Shown: positions 53,158 through 62,763 of the stretch, piece after piece
How positions within the stretch are numbered: position 1 is the stretch's first letter
Layout of the letters: every line of letters starts with the position of its first letter
Assembly: GCF_016446285.1 (NCBI RefSeq)
Contig: NZ_CP054140.1
Location: 1,717,501 to 1,781,500 of the forward strand
Length of the DNA: 64,000 nucleotides
Reading direction: 5' to 3'
Origin: Desulfobulbus oligotrophicus
GTDB lineage: Bacteria > Desulfobacterota > Desulfobulbia > Desulfobulbales > Desulfobulbaceae
The notes under the pieces: model-generated
Seen by the model: the letters and a program-made list of their open reading frames with translations, nothing else
The model's database searches: none
What the model was told of the DNA's origin: nothing
Program-made: the position numbers and the translations under genes

Positions 53158-55638
53158 ATGGGAAAGACACTGATTATTGCCGAGAAGCCAAGTGTTGCCG
53201 CTGATATTGTCAGAGCGCTTCCCGGTAAGTTTACCAAGAGTAAAACCCATTTTGAGGGTGACGAGTATATTGTATCGTTTGCCATCGGCCACCTGGTTTC
53301 CATTGCCTATCCCGAGGAGATTAACCCGGAGTACCAGAAATGGAGTCTGGATACTCTACCTATTCTTCCTGAAGATTTTCCTCTGGCTGTTTTACCGGAG
53401 ACCAAGGCACAGTTTAATGCCCTGACCAAACTGATCCGTCGCCGGGATGTGGATGTGATCGTCAACGGCTGCGATGCCGGTCGTGAAGGTGAACTGATTT
53501 TCAAGTATATCCTCAAACAGGCGACCAATCGGTCGCTTGGCCACAAGAAGATCAAGCGTTTATGGTTGCAATCCATGACCCTGGACGCCATTCGCGATGG
53601 GCTGGGTAAACTCCGTGATGACGCTGAGATGCGACCGTTGGAAGACACGGCGCTGTGTCGCTCTGAGGCTGACTGGTTGATCGGTATCAATGCCACTCGG
53701 GCTCTGACCTCTTTTAATTCCCGCTTCGGTGGTTTTCGTAAGACTCCCTGTGGTCGTGTACAGACACCGACCCTGTCGCTTCTCGTCAAACGGGAATCTG
53801 AGCGTCGTGGATTTGTGCCACAGACCTACTGGGAGCTGCACGGACATTTCCACTGTGGTGGAGTTGACTATACAGGTGTGTGGATTGACCCTGAGTATAT
53901 CAAGGATGAGGAACAGACCCACGGTCGCCGCAACCGGCTTTGGCAGGAAGAGCAGGTTGCAGACATTATCCAAAAATGCACCGGTAAACCGGCGCTGGTT
54001 GAGGAGACCAGTAAAAAGTCAACAAAGGGCGCCCCACCGCTCTACGACCTCACCCTCCTACAACGGGAGGCTAACAACCGTTTCGGTTTTTCCGCTAAAA
54101 ACACCCTGGCCCTGGCTCAGGCCCTGTATGAACGGCACAAGCTGATCACCTATCCGCGAACAGACAGCCGCTGCCTGCCTGAAGACTATCTGGCAACAGT
54201 GAAAAAGGTGGTGCATCAGCAGCAGAACTGGCAGTATGGGCAGTTCGCCACTGAGATGCTTGCTAAAAAATACCTTCGCCAAGATAAGCGGATCTTCAAT
54301 AATAAGAAGATTTCCGATCACTTTGCCATTATACCGACCACCGGTTTACCTAAAACACTGTCCGAACCTGAACAGAAGATTTACCAGATGATTGTTCAGC
54401 GTTTTCTTGCCGTCTTTTTTCCGGTAGCAGTGTATCATAACACCCGGCGCCTGTCTGTGGTTGAGGCGGAGACTTTCCTTACCGAGGGGAAAATTCTGAT
54501 AGAACCGGGATGGAAGGCCATCTATGGATCGGTCAGCGAAGAGGGTGACGATAAGGAGCTGCAGGCATTGCCGCCGGCAACCACGGTACTGTGCCGGGAA
54601 ATCGAACAACAGGAACACCAGACCAAGCCACCGCCACGCTTTACTGAAGCAACGTTGCTGTCAGCCATGGAGAATTCCGGAAAAATGGTTGAAGATGAGG
54701 AGCTGGCAGAGGCCATGAAGGAACGTGGCCTGGGGACTCCGGCTACACGTGCTGCAATCATTGAAAAACTCCTCAATGAGAAATACGTTGTCCGCGAGCA
54801 ACGTGAGCTCATTCCCACAGGCAAGGCTTTTGAACTGCTGAATTTGCTGGAAGCAAGGAATATTGATGTACTGGCTTCACCGGAGTTGACCGGTGAGTGG
54901 GAATACAAGCTGAACCAGATTCTGAAAGGCACCATGACTCGCCCGCAGTTCATGGGCGAAATTCGCCGGATGACAGCGGATATTGTGGATAAGGTCAAGC
55001 AGGGAGGGACTGAGAAGCGTCGGGAGGCCGACTTTTCTCCAGTAGCCGGCCGTCGGTTTTATGAAACGATCTCTGCATATGAGTCAGAGGACAAAGAGCT
55101 TGTCATCCGCAAGGTACTGGGCGGGCGGGTAATGACGGAAAATGAGATTCTGGCCCTGGTCAGGGGAGAAACCTTGGGGCCCTTCACTGATTTCCGGTCA
55201 AAGAAAGGGCATCCGTTCACTGCTTCGATCCACCTGGCTGATTCTAAGGTGCAGTTTCTCTTTGCTGATTCCACAGCTGAACTTGACCTTGAGGCAATCC
55301 GCGATCAGGAGCCGTTGGGGTTTTCACCCATTGATCAGTCAAAGGTGTTTGAAACCCCGATTGGCTTTTTATCTGAATCGGCCCTGGGCGGAGATCAGAA
55401 AAAGGGTTTACGCATTGCCAAGGTTATTCTTGGTCGACAGCTTGATGCACAGCATATCAGGCAACTGCTGACCGCCGGCAGGACCGGATTGATCAGCGGG
55501 TTTATCTCGAAGAAAAAAAGACCTTTTGATGCCTTTTTACTTCTTGATAAGAAGGGCAAGCTGAGTTTTGAATTTCCACCCCGCGGTTGGAAAAAAGATG
55601 CCGGACAGAGAACGGGGAACGAATCTGCCCCGTTGTAA
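53158..55638 (+). CDS. topB: Type IA DNA topoisomerase, TopB (topoisomerase III)-like
   Basis: This enzyme relaxes or decatenates DNA by single-strand passage. The 826 residues begin with the Toprim domain (KTLIIAEKPSVAADIV and NGCDAGREGELIFKYI with the metal-binding acidic residues). They continue with the clamp domains, including the active-site tyrosine in KLITYPRTDSR, and the GLGTPATRAAIIEKL motif. The C-terminus carries two copies of a small topoisomerase C-terminal repeat (about residues 650-710 and 755-815) instead of zinc fingers, which is common in TopB of Bacteroidetes and deltaproteobacteria. In-frame starts at 53134 (TTG) and 53140 (ATG) are also possible. Confidence 0.94.
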   Translation: MGKTLIIAEKPSVAADIVRALPGKFTKSKTHFEGDEYIVSFAIGHLVSIAYPEEINPEYQKWSLDTLPILPEDFPLAVLPETKAQFNALTKLIRRRDVDVIVNGCDAGREGELIFKYILKQATNRSLGHKKIKRLWLQSMTLDAIRDGLGKLRDDAEMRPLEDTALCRSEADWLIGINATRALTSFNSRFGGFRKTPCGRVQTPTLSLLVKRESERRGFVPQTYWELHGHFHCGGVDYTGVWIDPEYIKDEEQTHGRRNRLWQEEQVADIIQKCTGKPALVEETSKKSTKGAPPLYDLTLLQREANNRFGFSAKNTLALAQALYERHKLITYPRTDSRCLPEDYLATVKKVVHQQQNWQYGQFATEMLAKKYLRQDKRIFNNKKISDHFAIIPTTGLPKTLSEPEQKIYQMIVQRFLAVFFPVAVYHNTRRLSVVEAETFLTEGKILIEPGWKAIYGSVSEEGDDKELQALPPATTVLCREIEQQEHQTKPPPRFTEATLLSAMENSGKMVEDEELAEAMKERGLGTPATRAAIIEKLLNEKYVVREQRELIPTGKAFELLNLLEARNIDVLASPELTGEWEYKLNQILKGTMTRPQFMGEIRRMTADIVDKVKQGGTEKRREADFSPVAGRRFYETISAYESEDKELVIRKVLGGRVMTENEILALVRGETLGPFTDFRSKKGHPFTASIHLADSKVQFLFADSTAELDLEAIRDQEPLGFSPIDQSKVFETPIGFLSESALGGDQKKGLRIAKVILGRQLDAQHIRQLLTAGRTGLISGFISKKKRPFDAFLLLDKKGKLSFEFPPRGWKKDAGQRTGNESAPL

Positions 55639-55705
55639 TGCAAGGACGTGTCTCAGACATGCAGGCGACCGGCTTTACCGACGAACTTTACAGAATAAAG
55701 GATAG

Positions 55706-56098
55706 ATGAAGCATCTCAAGAAAAAATATGCTGATAAAGAGGGCAGGGAGCTCGTCGCTGTTTGCACCCGGATTGCGCTGGAAACAAAGGCGGAAGATGT
55801 GATGGTGCTGGATGTACGCGGGCTGGCATCTTTCACGGATTACTTTGTCATTATGAGCGGTCGATCCACTCGCCATGTGCAGGGGGTGGCTGAGGCGATT
55901 GTCGGGGAGCTGCAGACCAAGCGCATCAACAGTAAGAGTAGTGAGGGGTTGAATGAGGGGCTCTGGGTTCTCCTTGATCTTGGTGATGTGGTTGTTCATA
56001 TTTTTTATCATGAAAATAGGGGCTTTTACAATCTGGAAGGACTGTGGCACGATGCTCCGCGAATTGATGTGGAAGCACTGCTCACTGTTCAGGCTTAA
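55706..56098 (+). CDS. rsfS: Ribosome silencing factor RsfS
   Basis: RsfS binds ribosomal protein uL14 and blocks subunit joining in poor growth conditions. The 130 residues contain the family's FTDYFVIMSGRSTRHVQGVAE, WVLLDLGDVVVHIFYHENRGFYNLEGLW and the final region with WHDAPRIDV. An AAGGA ribosome binding site is in place. It is 24 bp before gpmI, an operon pairing often seen in this group. Confidence 0.95.
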   Translation: MKHLKKKYADKEGRELVAVCTRIALETKAEDVMVLDVRGLASFTDYFVIMSGRSTRHVQGVAEAIVGELQTKRINSKSSEGLNEGLWVLLDLGDVVVHIFYHENRGFYNLEGLWHDAPRIDVEALLTVQA

Positions 56099-56122
56099 CA
56101 AGAAGCAGCAAGAGAGGTAACC

Positions 56123-57697
56123 ATGCCCGTCCCTGTTCCGATTATCCTGACGATCCTTGATGGCTGGGGGATTGCGCCCCCAAGCTCCACGAATGCGGTC
56201 TCTGTTGCCAAGACTCCGAATATGGACCGGTTGAGCAGCTCGTTTCCGATGACGACCCTGACAGCTCACAACGGGATGGTCGGGCTGCCTGAAGGGCAGA
56301 TGGGGAACTCTGAAGTCGGGCATTTGAATATCGGTGCCGGTCGGATCGTATACCAGGATTATACCCGGATCAACCGTGCGGTTGATGCAGGAGAATTTGC
56401 TGCCAATCCGGTGTTCAACAAGATACTGGACGCAGCCGGGACCGGTGGGGGATGTCTTCATCTCTGCGGCCTGGTATCCGACGGGGGGGTGCATAGCCAT
56501 ATACGTCATCTGATCGCTCTTCTTGAACTCGCTGCCGGCAGGAAGGTTGAGGTTGCGGTGCACTGTTTTATGGATGGCCGTGATACTCTGCCCACCAGTG
56601 GCCTTGATTATATCCGGCAACTGACTGCAGCCATGGCGCGTCTTGGTCATGGCCGGGTGGCCACCGTTTCAGGGCGCTATTGGGCCATGGATCGTGATAA
56701 GCGTTGGGACCGTGTGAAAAAAGCCTGGGATGCCATGGTCAGGGGCGAGGGGTTAACGGCTGTGGATGCGGTGACCTGTGTTGCAGATGCCTATGAGCGG
56801 GGTGAGACCGACGAGTTTATTACGCCGACGGTGCTGGTGGATGACCGGGGAACGCCTGTGGGGCGTATCAGCAGCGGTGATACGGTATTCTTCTTCAACT
56901 TCCGTGCTGACCGGGTTCGGCAACTCTGCCATGCCTTCAGTGATGTCGATTTTTCCGGTTTTGATACCGGTGCTCGACCTGCCTTGCGATTGCTGGCCAC
57001 CATGACCGAGTATGAGGCGGACTTTACCTTTCCGGTTGCCTTTCCGCCGGTCAGCCTGACCCACATCCTTGGTGAAGAGATCAGTCGTCACGGGAAGAGA
57101 CAGTTGCGGATCGCTGAAACCGAAAAGTATGCCCATGTCACCTATTTTTTCAACGGCGGCAATGAGGAGCCCTATGCAGGTGAAGATCGGGTTCTCATCA
57201 ATTCTCCCCGTGATGTGGCAACCTATGATCTTAAGCCCGCCATGAGTGCGGTGGAGGTGACTGACACACTGCTGCGCGTGCTGACCGAGCAGGAAGTGGC
57301 CGGTACACCCTATGATCTGGTGATCCTCAACTTTGCAAACGGGGACATGGTCGGTCATACCGGGGTTATGCAGGCAGCAGTGGCAGCCTGTGAAACTGTT
57401 GACATCTGTGTCGGCCGGATTGAAACCTTTGTTCGGGAGCGCGGTGGGATCATGCTGATCACTGCTGATCACGGGAACGCTGAACAGATGGTTGACCCGG
57501 CAACCGGGGGGCCGCATACCGCGCACACCGTCAATCCTGTCCCGTTCATCGTGGTCGCTGATGGCTGTGCAGGATGCCGGCTCCGTGCCGATGGGGCATT
57601 GAAAGACATTGCACCGACTATCCTCGCTCTGATGGACCTGCCGATTCCATCAGAGATGGGAGGCGAACCACTTCTTCTGCCCCGTTGCTGCCGTTAA
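56123..57697 (+). CDS. gpmI: 2,3-bisphosphoglycerate-independent phosphoglycerate mutase
   Basis: GpmI interconverts 3- and 2-phosphoglycerate in glycolysis and gluconeogenesis, using two manganese ions. The 524-residue length is normal. Metal and phosphoserine residues appear in ILTILDGWGIAP and QMGNSEVGHLNIGAGR (catalytic Ser). Further motifs are HCFMDGRDTLPTSG, SGRYWAMDRDKRWDR, NFRADRVRQL, NFANGDMVGHTG and ITADHGNAEQM. GAGAGG precedes the ATG. It is probably co-transcribed with rsfS. Confidence 0.97.
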   Translation: MPVPVPIILTILDGWGIAPPSSTNAVSVAKTPNMDRLSSSFPMTTLTAHNGMVGLPEGQMGNSEVGHLNIGAGRIVYQDYTRINRAVDAGEFAANPVFNKILDAAGTGGGCLHLCGLVSDGGVHSHIRHLIALLELAAGRKVEVAVHCFMDGRDTLPTSGLDYIRQLTAAMARLGHGRVATVSGRYWAMDRDKRWDRVKKAWDAMVRGEGLTAVDAVTCVADAYERGETDEFITPTVLVDDRGTPVGRISSGDTVFFFNFRADRVRQLCHAFSDVDFSGFDTGARPALRLLATMTEYEADFTFPVAFPPVSLTHILGEEISRHGKRQLRIAETEKYAHVTYFFNGGNEEPYAGEDRVLINSPRDVATYDLKPAMSAVEVTDTLLRVLTEQEVAGTPYDLVILNFANGDMVGHTGVMQAAVAACETVDICVGRIETFVRERGGIMLITADHGNAEQMVDPATGGPHTAHTVNPVPFIVVADGCAGCRLRADGALKDIAPTILALMDLPIPSEMGGEPLLLPRCCR

Positions 57698-57752
57698 AAG
57701 ATCGCTGACCAGTCCACTGGGGAGTTGATTCAATCTTACAGAGAGAAACACT

Positions 57753-59144
57753 ATGCGCTATATCAGTACCCGGGGCGGTATCGAGCCTCTTGCGTTTCAG
57801 GATGCCGTCATGATGGGGCTGGCCCGGGACGGTGGTCTGCTTCTACCACAGACGCTGCCGACAGTGGGTAATCAGGTGGTGCAACGCTGGCAGCAGCTCC
57901 ACTATCAGGCCCTGGCCAGGGAAGTGCTGTCCCTGTTCATCGACGATATCCCGGAGACTGATCTTGAGGATCTGATTGACCGGTCCTATGCCTCTTTCGC
58001 ACATCCGCAGGTGACGCCGATCACCCAACAGGGGGATCTGTATATCCTGGAACTCTTCCATGGCCCTACGCTGGCATTCAAGGATGTGGCCCTGCAACTG
58101 CTGGGCAATCTGTTTGAATATGTGCTGGCCCGCCGCGGCGGTTTTATGAATATCCTCGGCGCCACTTCCGGTGATACCGGCAGCGCCGCCATTGCCGGAG
58201 TGCGCGGCAAGGCCAATATTAACATCTTTATTCTTCATCCGCACGGTCGGACCAGCCCTGTTCAGGCGTTGCAGATGACCACTGTTCTGGACCCCAACGT
58301 GTTTAACATCGCGGTACGCGGCACCTTTGATGATGCCCAGGGGATTGTCAAGGCCATCTTCAATGACCTTGATTTCCGCGATCAATATCAGTTGGGAGCG
58401 ATTAATTCCATCAACTGGGCTCGGGTTCTGGCGCAGGTGGTGTACTATGTGTTTGCTTACTGCAAGCTGTCCAGACTGGGAATGAAGAGTGTTGATTTCT
58501 CGGTACCAACAGGAAATTTCGGCGATATATTTGCCGGTTATATCGCCCGTCGGCTGTTGCCTCCCGGGTGTATTCACAGGCTGATCCTGGCAACGAACGC
58601 CAATGACATCCTGACCCGGTTTGTCACCAGTGGTGATTATTCCTGCAGTCAGGTCCAGGCTACCTTCAGTCCATCAATGGACATCCAGGTGGCATCCAAC
58701 TTTGAGCGCTACCTGTACTATTTCTTGAATGAGGACGGGGCAGCGGTCAGGCGGTCGATGGAGAGTTTTGTCGCCTCGGGTCGACTTGATCTCACTGCAG
58801 ATCGTCAACGGATAGGGCAGGATTTCAGCTCCCGTTCAGTGTCTGAGGAAGAGACCATCGCCACGATACGTGACTTTTATAGTGAACATCATTATCTGCT
58901 GGATCCGCATACGGCGGTCGGTGTCAAAGCAGGACTGGAGTTGCGCGATCCCGGCCGGCCGGTGGTCTGCCTGGCAACGGCACACCCGGCGAAATTCGGA
59001 GAGGCGGTCTCTTTGGCCATCGGTAACGAGCCGCCGTTACCTCCGGCGCTGGCTGAACTTCAAAAGCGTGAAAGTCGCTGTGTGATCCTTGATGCACAAC
59101 AGGATACCATCAAGGAGTATGTTGCCGCCAACGCTCTTCACTGA
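57753..59144 (+). CDS. thrC: Threonine synthase
   Basis: ThrC converts O-phosphohomoserine to threonine with PLP. The 463 residues fit the longer bacterial/yeast class of threonine synthase, with the N-terminal MRYISTRGG, the PLP lysine in HGPTLAFKDVALQLLGN and the phosphate-binding GATSGDTGSAA. SVPTGNFGDIFAGYIA and ATAHPAKFGEAV are also present. Spacing to gpmI (55 bp) and pnp (30 bp) suggests one transcription unit. Confidence 0.96.
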   Translation: MRYISTRGGIEPLAFQDAVMMGLARDGGLLLPQTLPTVGNQVVQRWQQLHYQALAREVLSLFIDDIPETDLEDLIDRSYASFAHPQVTPITQQGDLYILELFHGPTLAFKDVALQLLGNLFEYVLARRGGFMNILGATSGDTGSAAIAGVRGKANINIFILHPHGRTSPVQALQMTTVLDPNVFNIAVRGTFDDAQGIVKAIFNDLDFRDQYQLGAINSINWARVLAQVVYYVFAYCKLSRLGMKSVDFSVPTGNFGDIFAGYIARRLLPPGCIHRLILATNANDILTRFVTSGDYSCSQVQATFSPSMDIQVASNFERYLYYFLNEDGAAVRRSMESFVASGRLDLTADRQRIGQDFSSRSVSEEETIATIRDFYSEHHYLLDPHTAVGVKAGLELRDPGRPVVCLATAHPAKFGEAVSLAIGNEPPLPPALAELQKRESRCVILDAQQDTIKEYVAANALH

Positions 59145-59174
59145 TACCCGGACTGGACAAGGGGGCGCGCAAGA

Positions 59175-60014
59175 ATGATAGACCTGACCGAACATCAGCA
59201 GCAGGTTGAGTCGGCTGTTGCATTTATCCGTTCCCGTATCAGCGAGCCATTTGAAGTTTTAATTCAGCTGGGCACCGGTCTGGGCGAGTTGGCCAGGGCC
59301 ATGCAGGTCGACTGCTCTTTGAACTACGCGGATATTCCCTATTTTCCCGAGGCCACGGTTGCCAGCCATGCCGGTAATCTGGTGGTCGGTACTTTAGCCG
59401 GCAAACGTACCGCTATTCTGCAGGGCCGTTTTCATTACTATGAAGGGTATACCGCCCGTGAAGTTGCCTTTCCGGTACGGGTTCTTGCCTTATTAGGGGC
59501 CTCCACGGCCATCATCACCAACGCCGGCGGTGGCCTTAATCCGACCTTCCAACCCGGCAATATCATGGTGTTGAACGACCATATCAACCTGCTGGGGGAC
59601 AATCCGTTACGTGGACCTAACATCGATGCCTGGGGACCGCGTTTCCCTGATCTGTCCACCCCCTATGATCCTGAACTGTCACAACTGACCATGAAACTGG
59701 CCAGTCGGCTGGGCCTTGAAGAGGTGGTCAGCGGAACCTATGTCTGCGTTCCCGGACCCAGTCTGGAAACACCGGCGGAAACCAGATTTCTGCGCATGAT
59801 CGGGGCTGATGCGGTGGGTATGTCTTCGGTGCCTGAAATTCTGGTGGCCCTGCATGCCGGAATGCGGGTACTGGGGTTATCGGTGGTGGCCAATGTCAAC
59901 GATCCTGATCACTTTCAGCCGATTCTGATCGATGATATCATCACTGCTGCGAGCAGGGCTGAACCACGTTTGCAGCAGCTGATTGTTCAGATTCTGGCGG
60001 AGCTTACTCCATGA
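59175..60014 (+). CDS. Purine nucleoside phosphorylase (trimeric, 6-oxopurine type)
   Basis: The 279-residue enzyme cleaves purine nucleosides with phosphate. Family marks are QLGTGLGEL, TITNAGG-like AIITNAGGGLNP, the phosphate loop RFHYYEGY, and GADAVGMSSVPE. The glutamate in GPSLET and the asparagine in VVANVND occupy the positions that in trimeric PNPs bind 6-oxopurines (hypoxanthine, guanine) rather than adenine. Its stop overlaps the start of the MTA/SAH deaminase gene by four bases. This supports a joint pathway in which the deaminated product (methylthioinosine or inosine-type nucleoside) is phosphorolysed here. Confidence 0.92.
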   Translation: MIDLTEHQQQVESAVAFIRSRISEPFEVLIQLGTGLGELARAMQVDCSLNYADIPYFPEATVASHAGNLVVGTLAGKRTAILQGRFHYYEGYTAREVAFPVRVLALLGASTAIITNAGGGLNPTFQPGNIMVLNDHINLLGDNPLRGPNIDAWGPRFPDLSTPYDPELSQLTMKLASRLGLEEVVSGTYVCVPGPSLETPAETRFLRMIGADAVGMSSVPEILVALHAGMRVLGLSVVANVNDPDHFQPILIDDIITAASRAEPRLQQLIVQILAELTP

Positions 60015-61342
60015 GCGCACCAACTGCTGACCTTCTCCTCACCGGCCGTTTCGTTCTGCCGATGGATACGAAGAAGACCGTTATTAAAGACGGGGGAGCG
60101 GCTATTGGTGGTGACACTCTTCTTGCGGTTGATACGACTGCAGAGCTGCTGAGGCGTTATCCTCAGGCAGAGGTGCTGCACGAGCCGCACGGCCTGATCA
60201 TGCCCGGACTGGTCAATGTCCACACCCACGCCGCCATGGCGCTGTTCCGTGGCCTTGCCGACGACTTACCGTTGATGCAGTGGCTGCAGGACTACATCTT
60301 TCCGGTGGAGGCGTCGTTGACCGGTGAGCTGGTCTATCAGGGCAGTCTGCTGTCAATCTGCGAGATGATCCGGTCGGGCACCACCTCATTTTGTGATATG
60401 TACCTCTTTGCCGATGAGGTGGCGCAGGCAGCGGCAAAAGCAGGTATCCGGGCCTGGGTCGGCGAGGTTCTCTATGATTTTCCTTCGCCAAACTATGGGG
60501 AATCGGCAAACGGTCTTGCCTGTACGAAAGATCTTTTTGCCCGTTGGCGGAACCATCCCCTGATTACCGTCACTGTTGATCCCCATGCCGTGTACACCTG
60601 TTCGCCCGACTTACTGACAGAGCTCGGAGGGATGGCTCGGGATGAGGGGGCACTCTATGTGATTCATCTGGCGGAAAATGCGGAAGAGGTGCGCATCTGC
60701 CGGGAGCGCTACGGCTGTACCCCTGTGGAACATCTGGAGGCCCTTGGATTGCTTGGTCCGCATGTGGTGGCCGATCACTGTGTGATGTTGACGGCAACGG
60801 AGATTGCCCTGCTGGCGGAACGGGGCGTCAAGGTGGCGCACTGTCCGGAATCGAACCTCAAACTGGCTTCAGGGATTGCTCCTGTCGCTGAGATGCTGGC
60901 AGCCGGCATCACCGTCGGCATCGGCACTGACGGTAGTGCCTCGAACAATGATGTTGATATGTTCGGTGAAATGAATACCGCTGCCAAGATCCAGAAATTT
61001 CGATGTATGGATCCGACCGCCATGAGCGCAGATCTGACCCTCACGGCTGCAACCAGCGGCGGGGCTAAGGTGTTGGGTGCTGAAGCGTGCATTGGCAGCC
61101 TGGAACCCGGTAAAAAAGCGGACTGTATTGTGGTCGACTTTGATCAGCCGCACCTGACCCCTGTCTATCATCCGATCTCCCATCTGGTCTACGCCGCCCG
61201 GGGTGCCGATGTCCTGCATTCGGTGATCAACGGTCAGGTAGTAATGCGCAATCGGGAGCTGCTCACCATAGATGAAAAGGCGGTCCTGGCTCACGCTGCT
61301 GAAATCGGCGCTAGATTTCGCAGGCTTTGTAATGGCGGTTGA
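60011..61342 (+). CDS. mtaD: 5-methylthioadenosine/S-adenosylhomocysteine deaminase
   Basis: This amidohydrolase deaminates MTA and SAH to the inosyl compounds. The 443 residues show the metal motif NVHTHAAMALFRG (near residue 68), the region HLAENAEEV with the conserved His and Glu, HCVMLTATE and the final metal aspartate in VGIGTDGSASNNDVDMFGEM. The last string is typical of the MtaD/SsnA-like group. Guanine or other deaminases of the superfamily are less likely because of the match through CPESNLKLASGIAPV. It is coupled to pnp by an ATGA overlap. Confidence 0.92.
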   Translation: MSAPTADLLLTGRFVLPMDTKKTVIKDGGAAIGGDTLLAVDTTAELLRRYPQAEVLHEPHGLIMPGLVNVHTHAAMALFRGLADDLPLMQWLQDYIFPVEASLTGELVYQGSLLSICEMIRSGTTSFCDMYLFADEVAQAAAKAGIRAWVGEVLYDFPSPNYGESANGLACTKDLFARWRNHPLITVTVDPHAVYTCSPDLLTELGGMARDEGALYVIHLAENAEEVRICRERYGCTPVEHLEALGLLGPHVVADHCVMLTATEIALLAERGVKVAHCPESNLKLASGIAPVAEMLAAGITVGIGTDGSASNNDVDMFGEMNTAAKIQKFRCMDPTAMSADLTLTAATSGGAKVLGAEACIGSLEPGKKADCIVVDFDQPHLTPVYHPISHLVYAARGADVLHSVINGQVVMRNRELLTIDEKAVLAHAAEIGARFRRLCNGG

Positions 61343-61410
61343 CAGACAATCCGGCCAAATGGTAGTATCAGCTGCCATACACTCCTAATTATACGATACG
61401 AGGTGGTACC

Positions 61411-61593
61411 ATGTTTGGACTCGGCATGCCGGAGTTAGTTGTTATCCTGGTCATAGTTGTCATCATTTTTGGTGCCGGGAAATTGCCGGAGATCGGCAGT
61501 GGTATCGGCAAGGGAATTCGCAACTTCAAAGAGGCCACCAGGAAAGACGACGAATCCAAGGTCATTGAAGAAGACAAAAACAAGGAGAGTTGA
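61411..61593 (+). CDS. tatA: Twin-arginine translocase protein TatA/E
   Basis: This 60-residue protein has the TatA plan: a short N-terminal helix ([15 protein letters not shown]), the hinge motif [22 protein letters not shown] and a charged tail. It forms the pore-like oligomer of the Tat export system in the inner membrane. GAGGTGG precedes the ATG. A second TatA-like gene follows 36 bp later; tatC is not in the window. Confidence 0.95.
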   Translation: MFGLGMPELVVILVIVVIIFGAGKLPEIGSGIGKGIRNFKEATRKDDESKVIEEDKNKES

Positions 61594-61629
61594 GCAGCTC
61601 CCCCATACTCTTTACAAAAGGTGACCGTA

Positions 61630-61878
61630 ATGTTTGGACTTGGTACCCCGGAACTGATCGTTATACTGCTGATAGCCTTTGTCCTCTTTGGCGGCAAAAA
61701 GTTACCCGAAATCGGTGCCGGACTGGGTAAGGCCATCGGCTCCTTTAAAAGAGGGCTGAACGAGGTAGAGGAGGCGAAGACTGATCTTATCAAAAATCTG
61801 CCCGGGGCTCAGGAGGTCGTCAAAGTTCAGGAGACCATCAAGTCAGCGAAAGATCTGACCAGGCTTTCCAGTAAGTAA
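61630..61878 (+). CDS. Second TatA-family protein
   Basis: The 82-residue protein repeats the TatA pattern (MFGLGTPELIVILLIAFVLFGGKKLPEIGAGLGKAIGSFKRGL) but has a longer amphipathic tail. It is TatA-like rather than a clear TatB, which usually has a conserved Pro-Glu pair and a longer tail, so a TatB-like role remains possible. ATG 61630 is preferred over GTG 61621 because AAAGGTGA then acts as the ribosome binding site. It is paralogous to the gene before it. Confidence 0.9.
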   Translation: MFGLGTPELIVILLIAFVLFGGKKLPEIGAGLGKAIGSFKRGLNEVEEAKTDLIKNLPGAQEVVKVQETIKSAKDLTRLSSK

Positions 61879-61911
61879 ACAGCCTCTCCCCTCTCTTGAG
61901 GCACATTCCGG

Positions 61912-61940
61912 CAGCCTCGTCATGATGGAAGATGAGGCTG
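61912..61940. terminator. Hairpin between convergent tatA2 and GH108 genes
   Basis: CAGCCTC (61912-61918) pairs with GAGGCTG (61934-61940). Three further pairs (one wobble) give a 10-bp stem and a 9-nt loop. It lies between two convergent genes. There is no good T-tract on either strand, so it may act with Rho or as an RNA 3' stabiliser. Confidence 0.5.
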
Positions 61941-61965
61941 ACCGTGATCTGCACTTTGGACCAGA

Positions 61966-62727
61966 TCAGTCGATCAGCCCCAAGGCCCGGTATGTGAGTC
62001 GGCCGGCAATGCCATCTGCTTCCAGGCCGTTTTTCTTTTGAAAATCCCTGAGCGTTGCTTCAGTCTTGGGACCAAAGCGACCATCAGCTCTGAGGCCAAG
62101 AGCCTTCTGCAGTTTAACAACCCAGGGGCCTTTATCTCCCCGTCGCACAGTATCATAGTCTGCCTGCGCAGGAATTTGCTCGGTTTTGTCGACCTTTTCG
62201 TCGCTCTCCGGGTCGTCGCCGGCCATGGCAAGGGCGGTTTGTCGTACTTCGGCCACCCGTCTGCTCCATCCTCTGCCGAATGTGTCAAAGGCAGGTAGTC
62301 CCTTGAGGAAGGAGAAGCGCCTGTCACAGAGCGCGGTGATAATGGTTGCCGAATCCTGAGAGGTTATTGTCTCCAGCGTGACAGGACCAATAACACCGTC
62401 CTGGTCGGTATTGACCACAGACTGCAATGTTTTAACGGCCCGTCCAGGGCCGGAGTTGACGGCAAAGTCAAAGACAGCGTAATCAACACCGCGGGGTAAT
62501 GCATCGCAGCTACACTTGTCCCAGTAACCGGTCCGATAGATGTGAGCAAGTTGTTCTTCGGTGATGTGTTGCAGATCGGACACTGTTTTCTCGGCACCAA
62601 AAAACCGGCGAAAGGTAAGCAGCGTGACACCTTTCATCGTGGCCCCGCCGGGATCCCTGGGGTGGTCGGTAAATCCGCCTTCATGAAGTAGAACATTGTG
62701 CAGCGATCTGGCGAAATTTTCTTGCAT
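61966..62727 (-). CDS. GH108-type lysozyme with peptidoglycan-binding domain
   Basis: The 253-residue protein has an N-terminal glycoside hydrolase family 108 domain (about 5-165). The catalytic glutamate is in LLHEGGFTDHPRDPGGATMKGVT, and YWDKCSCDALPRGVDYAVFDFAVNSGP is typical. A C-terminal peptidoglycan-binding domain follows (about 190-252, with LQKALGLRADGRFGPKTEATLRDFQKKNGL). No signal peptide is visible, so it resembles phage endolysins or effectors that depend on another export route. GGGGAGG lies just before the ATG. An LprI-like inhibitor gene stands directly upstream on the same strand. Confidence 0.88.
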   Translation of the reverse strand: MQENFARSLHNVLLHEGGFTDHPRDPGGATMKGVTLLTFRRFFGAEKTVSDLQHITEEQLAHIYRTGYWDKCSCDALPRGVDYAVFDFAVNSGPGRAVKTLQSVVNTDQDGVIGPVTLETITSQDSATIITALCDRRFSFLKGLPAFDTFGRGWSRRVAEVRQTALAMAGDDPESDEKVDKTEQIPAQADYDTVRRGDKGPWVVKLQKALGLRADGRFGPKTEATLRDFQKKNGLEADGIAGRLTYRALGLID

Positions 62728-62763
62728 AATGCCTCCCCTTATGACCTTTTCGATGGTTAAAGG

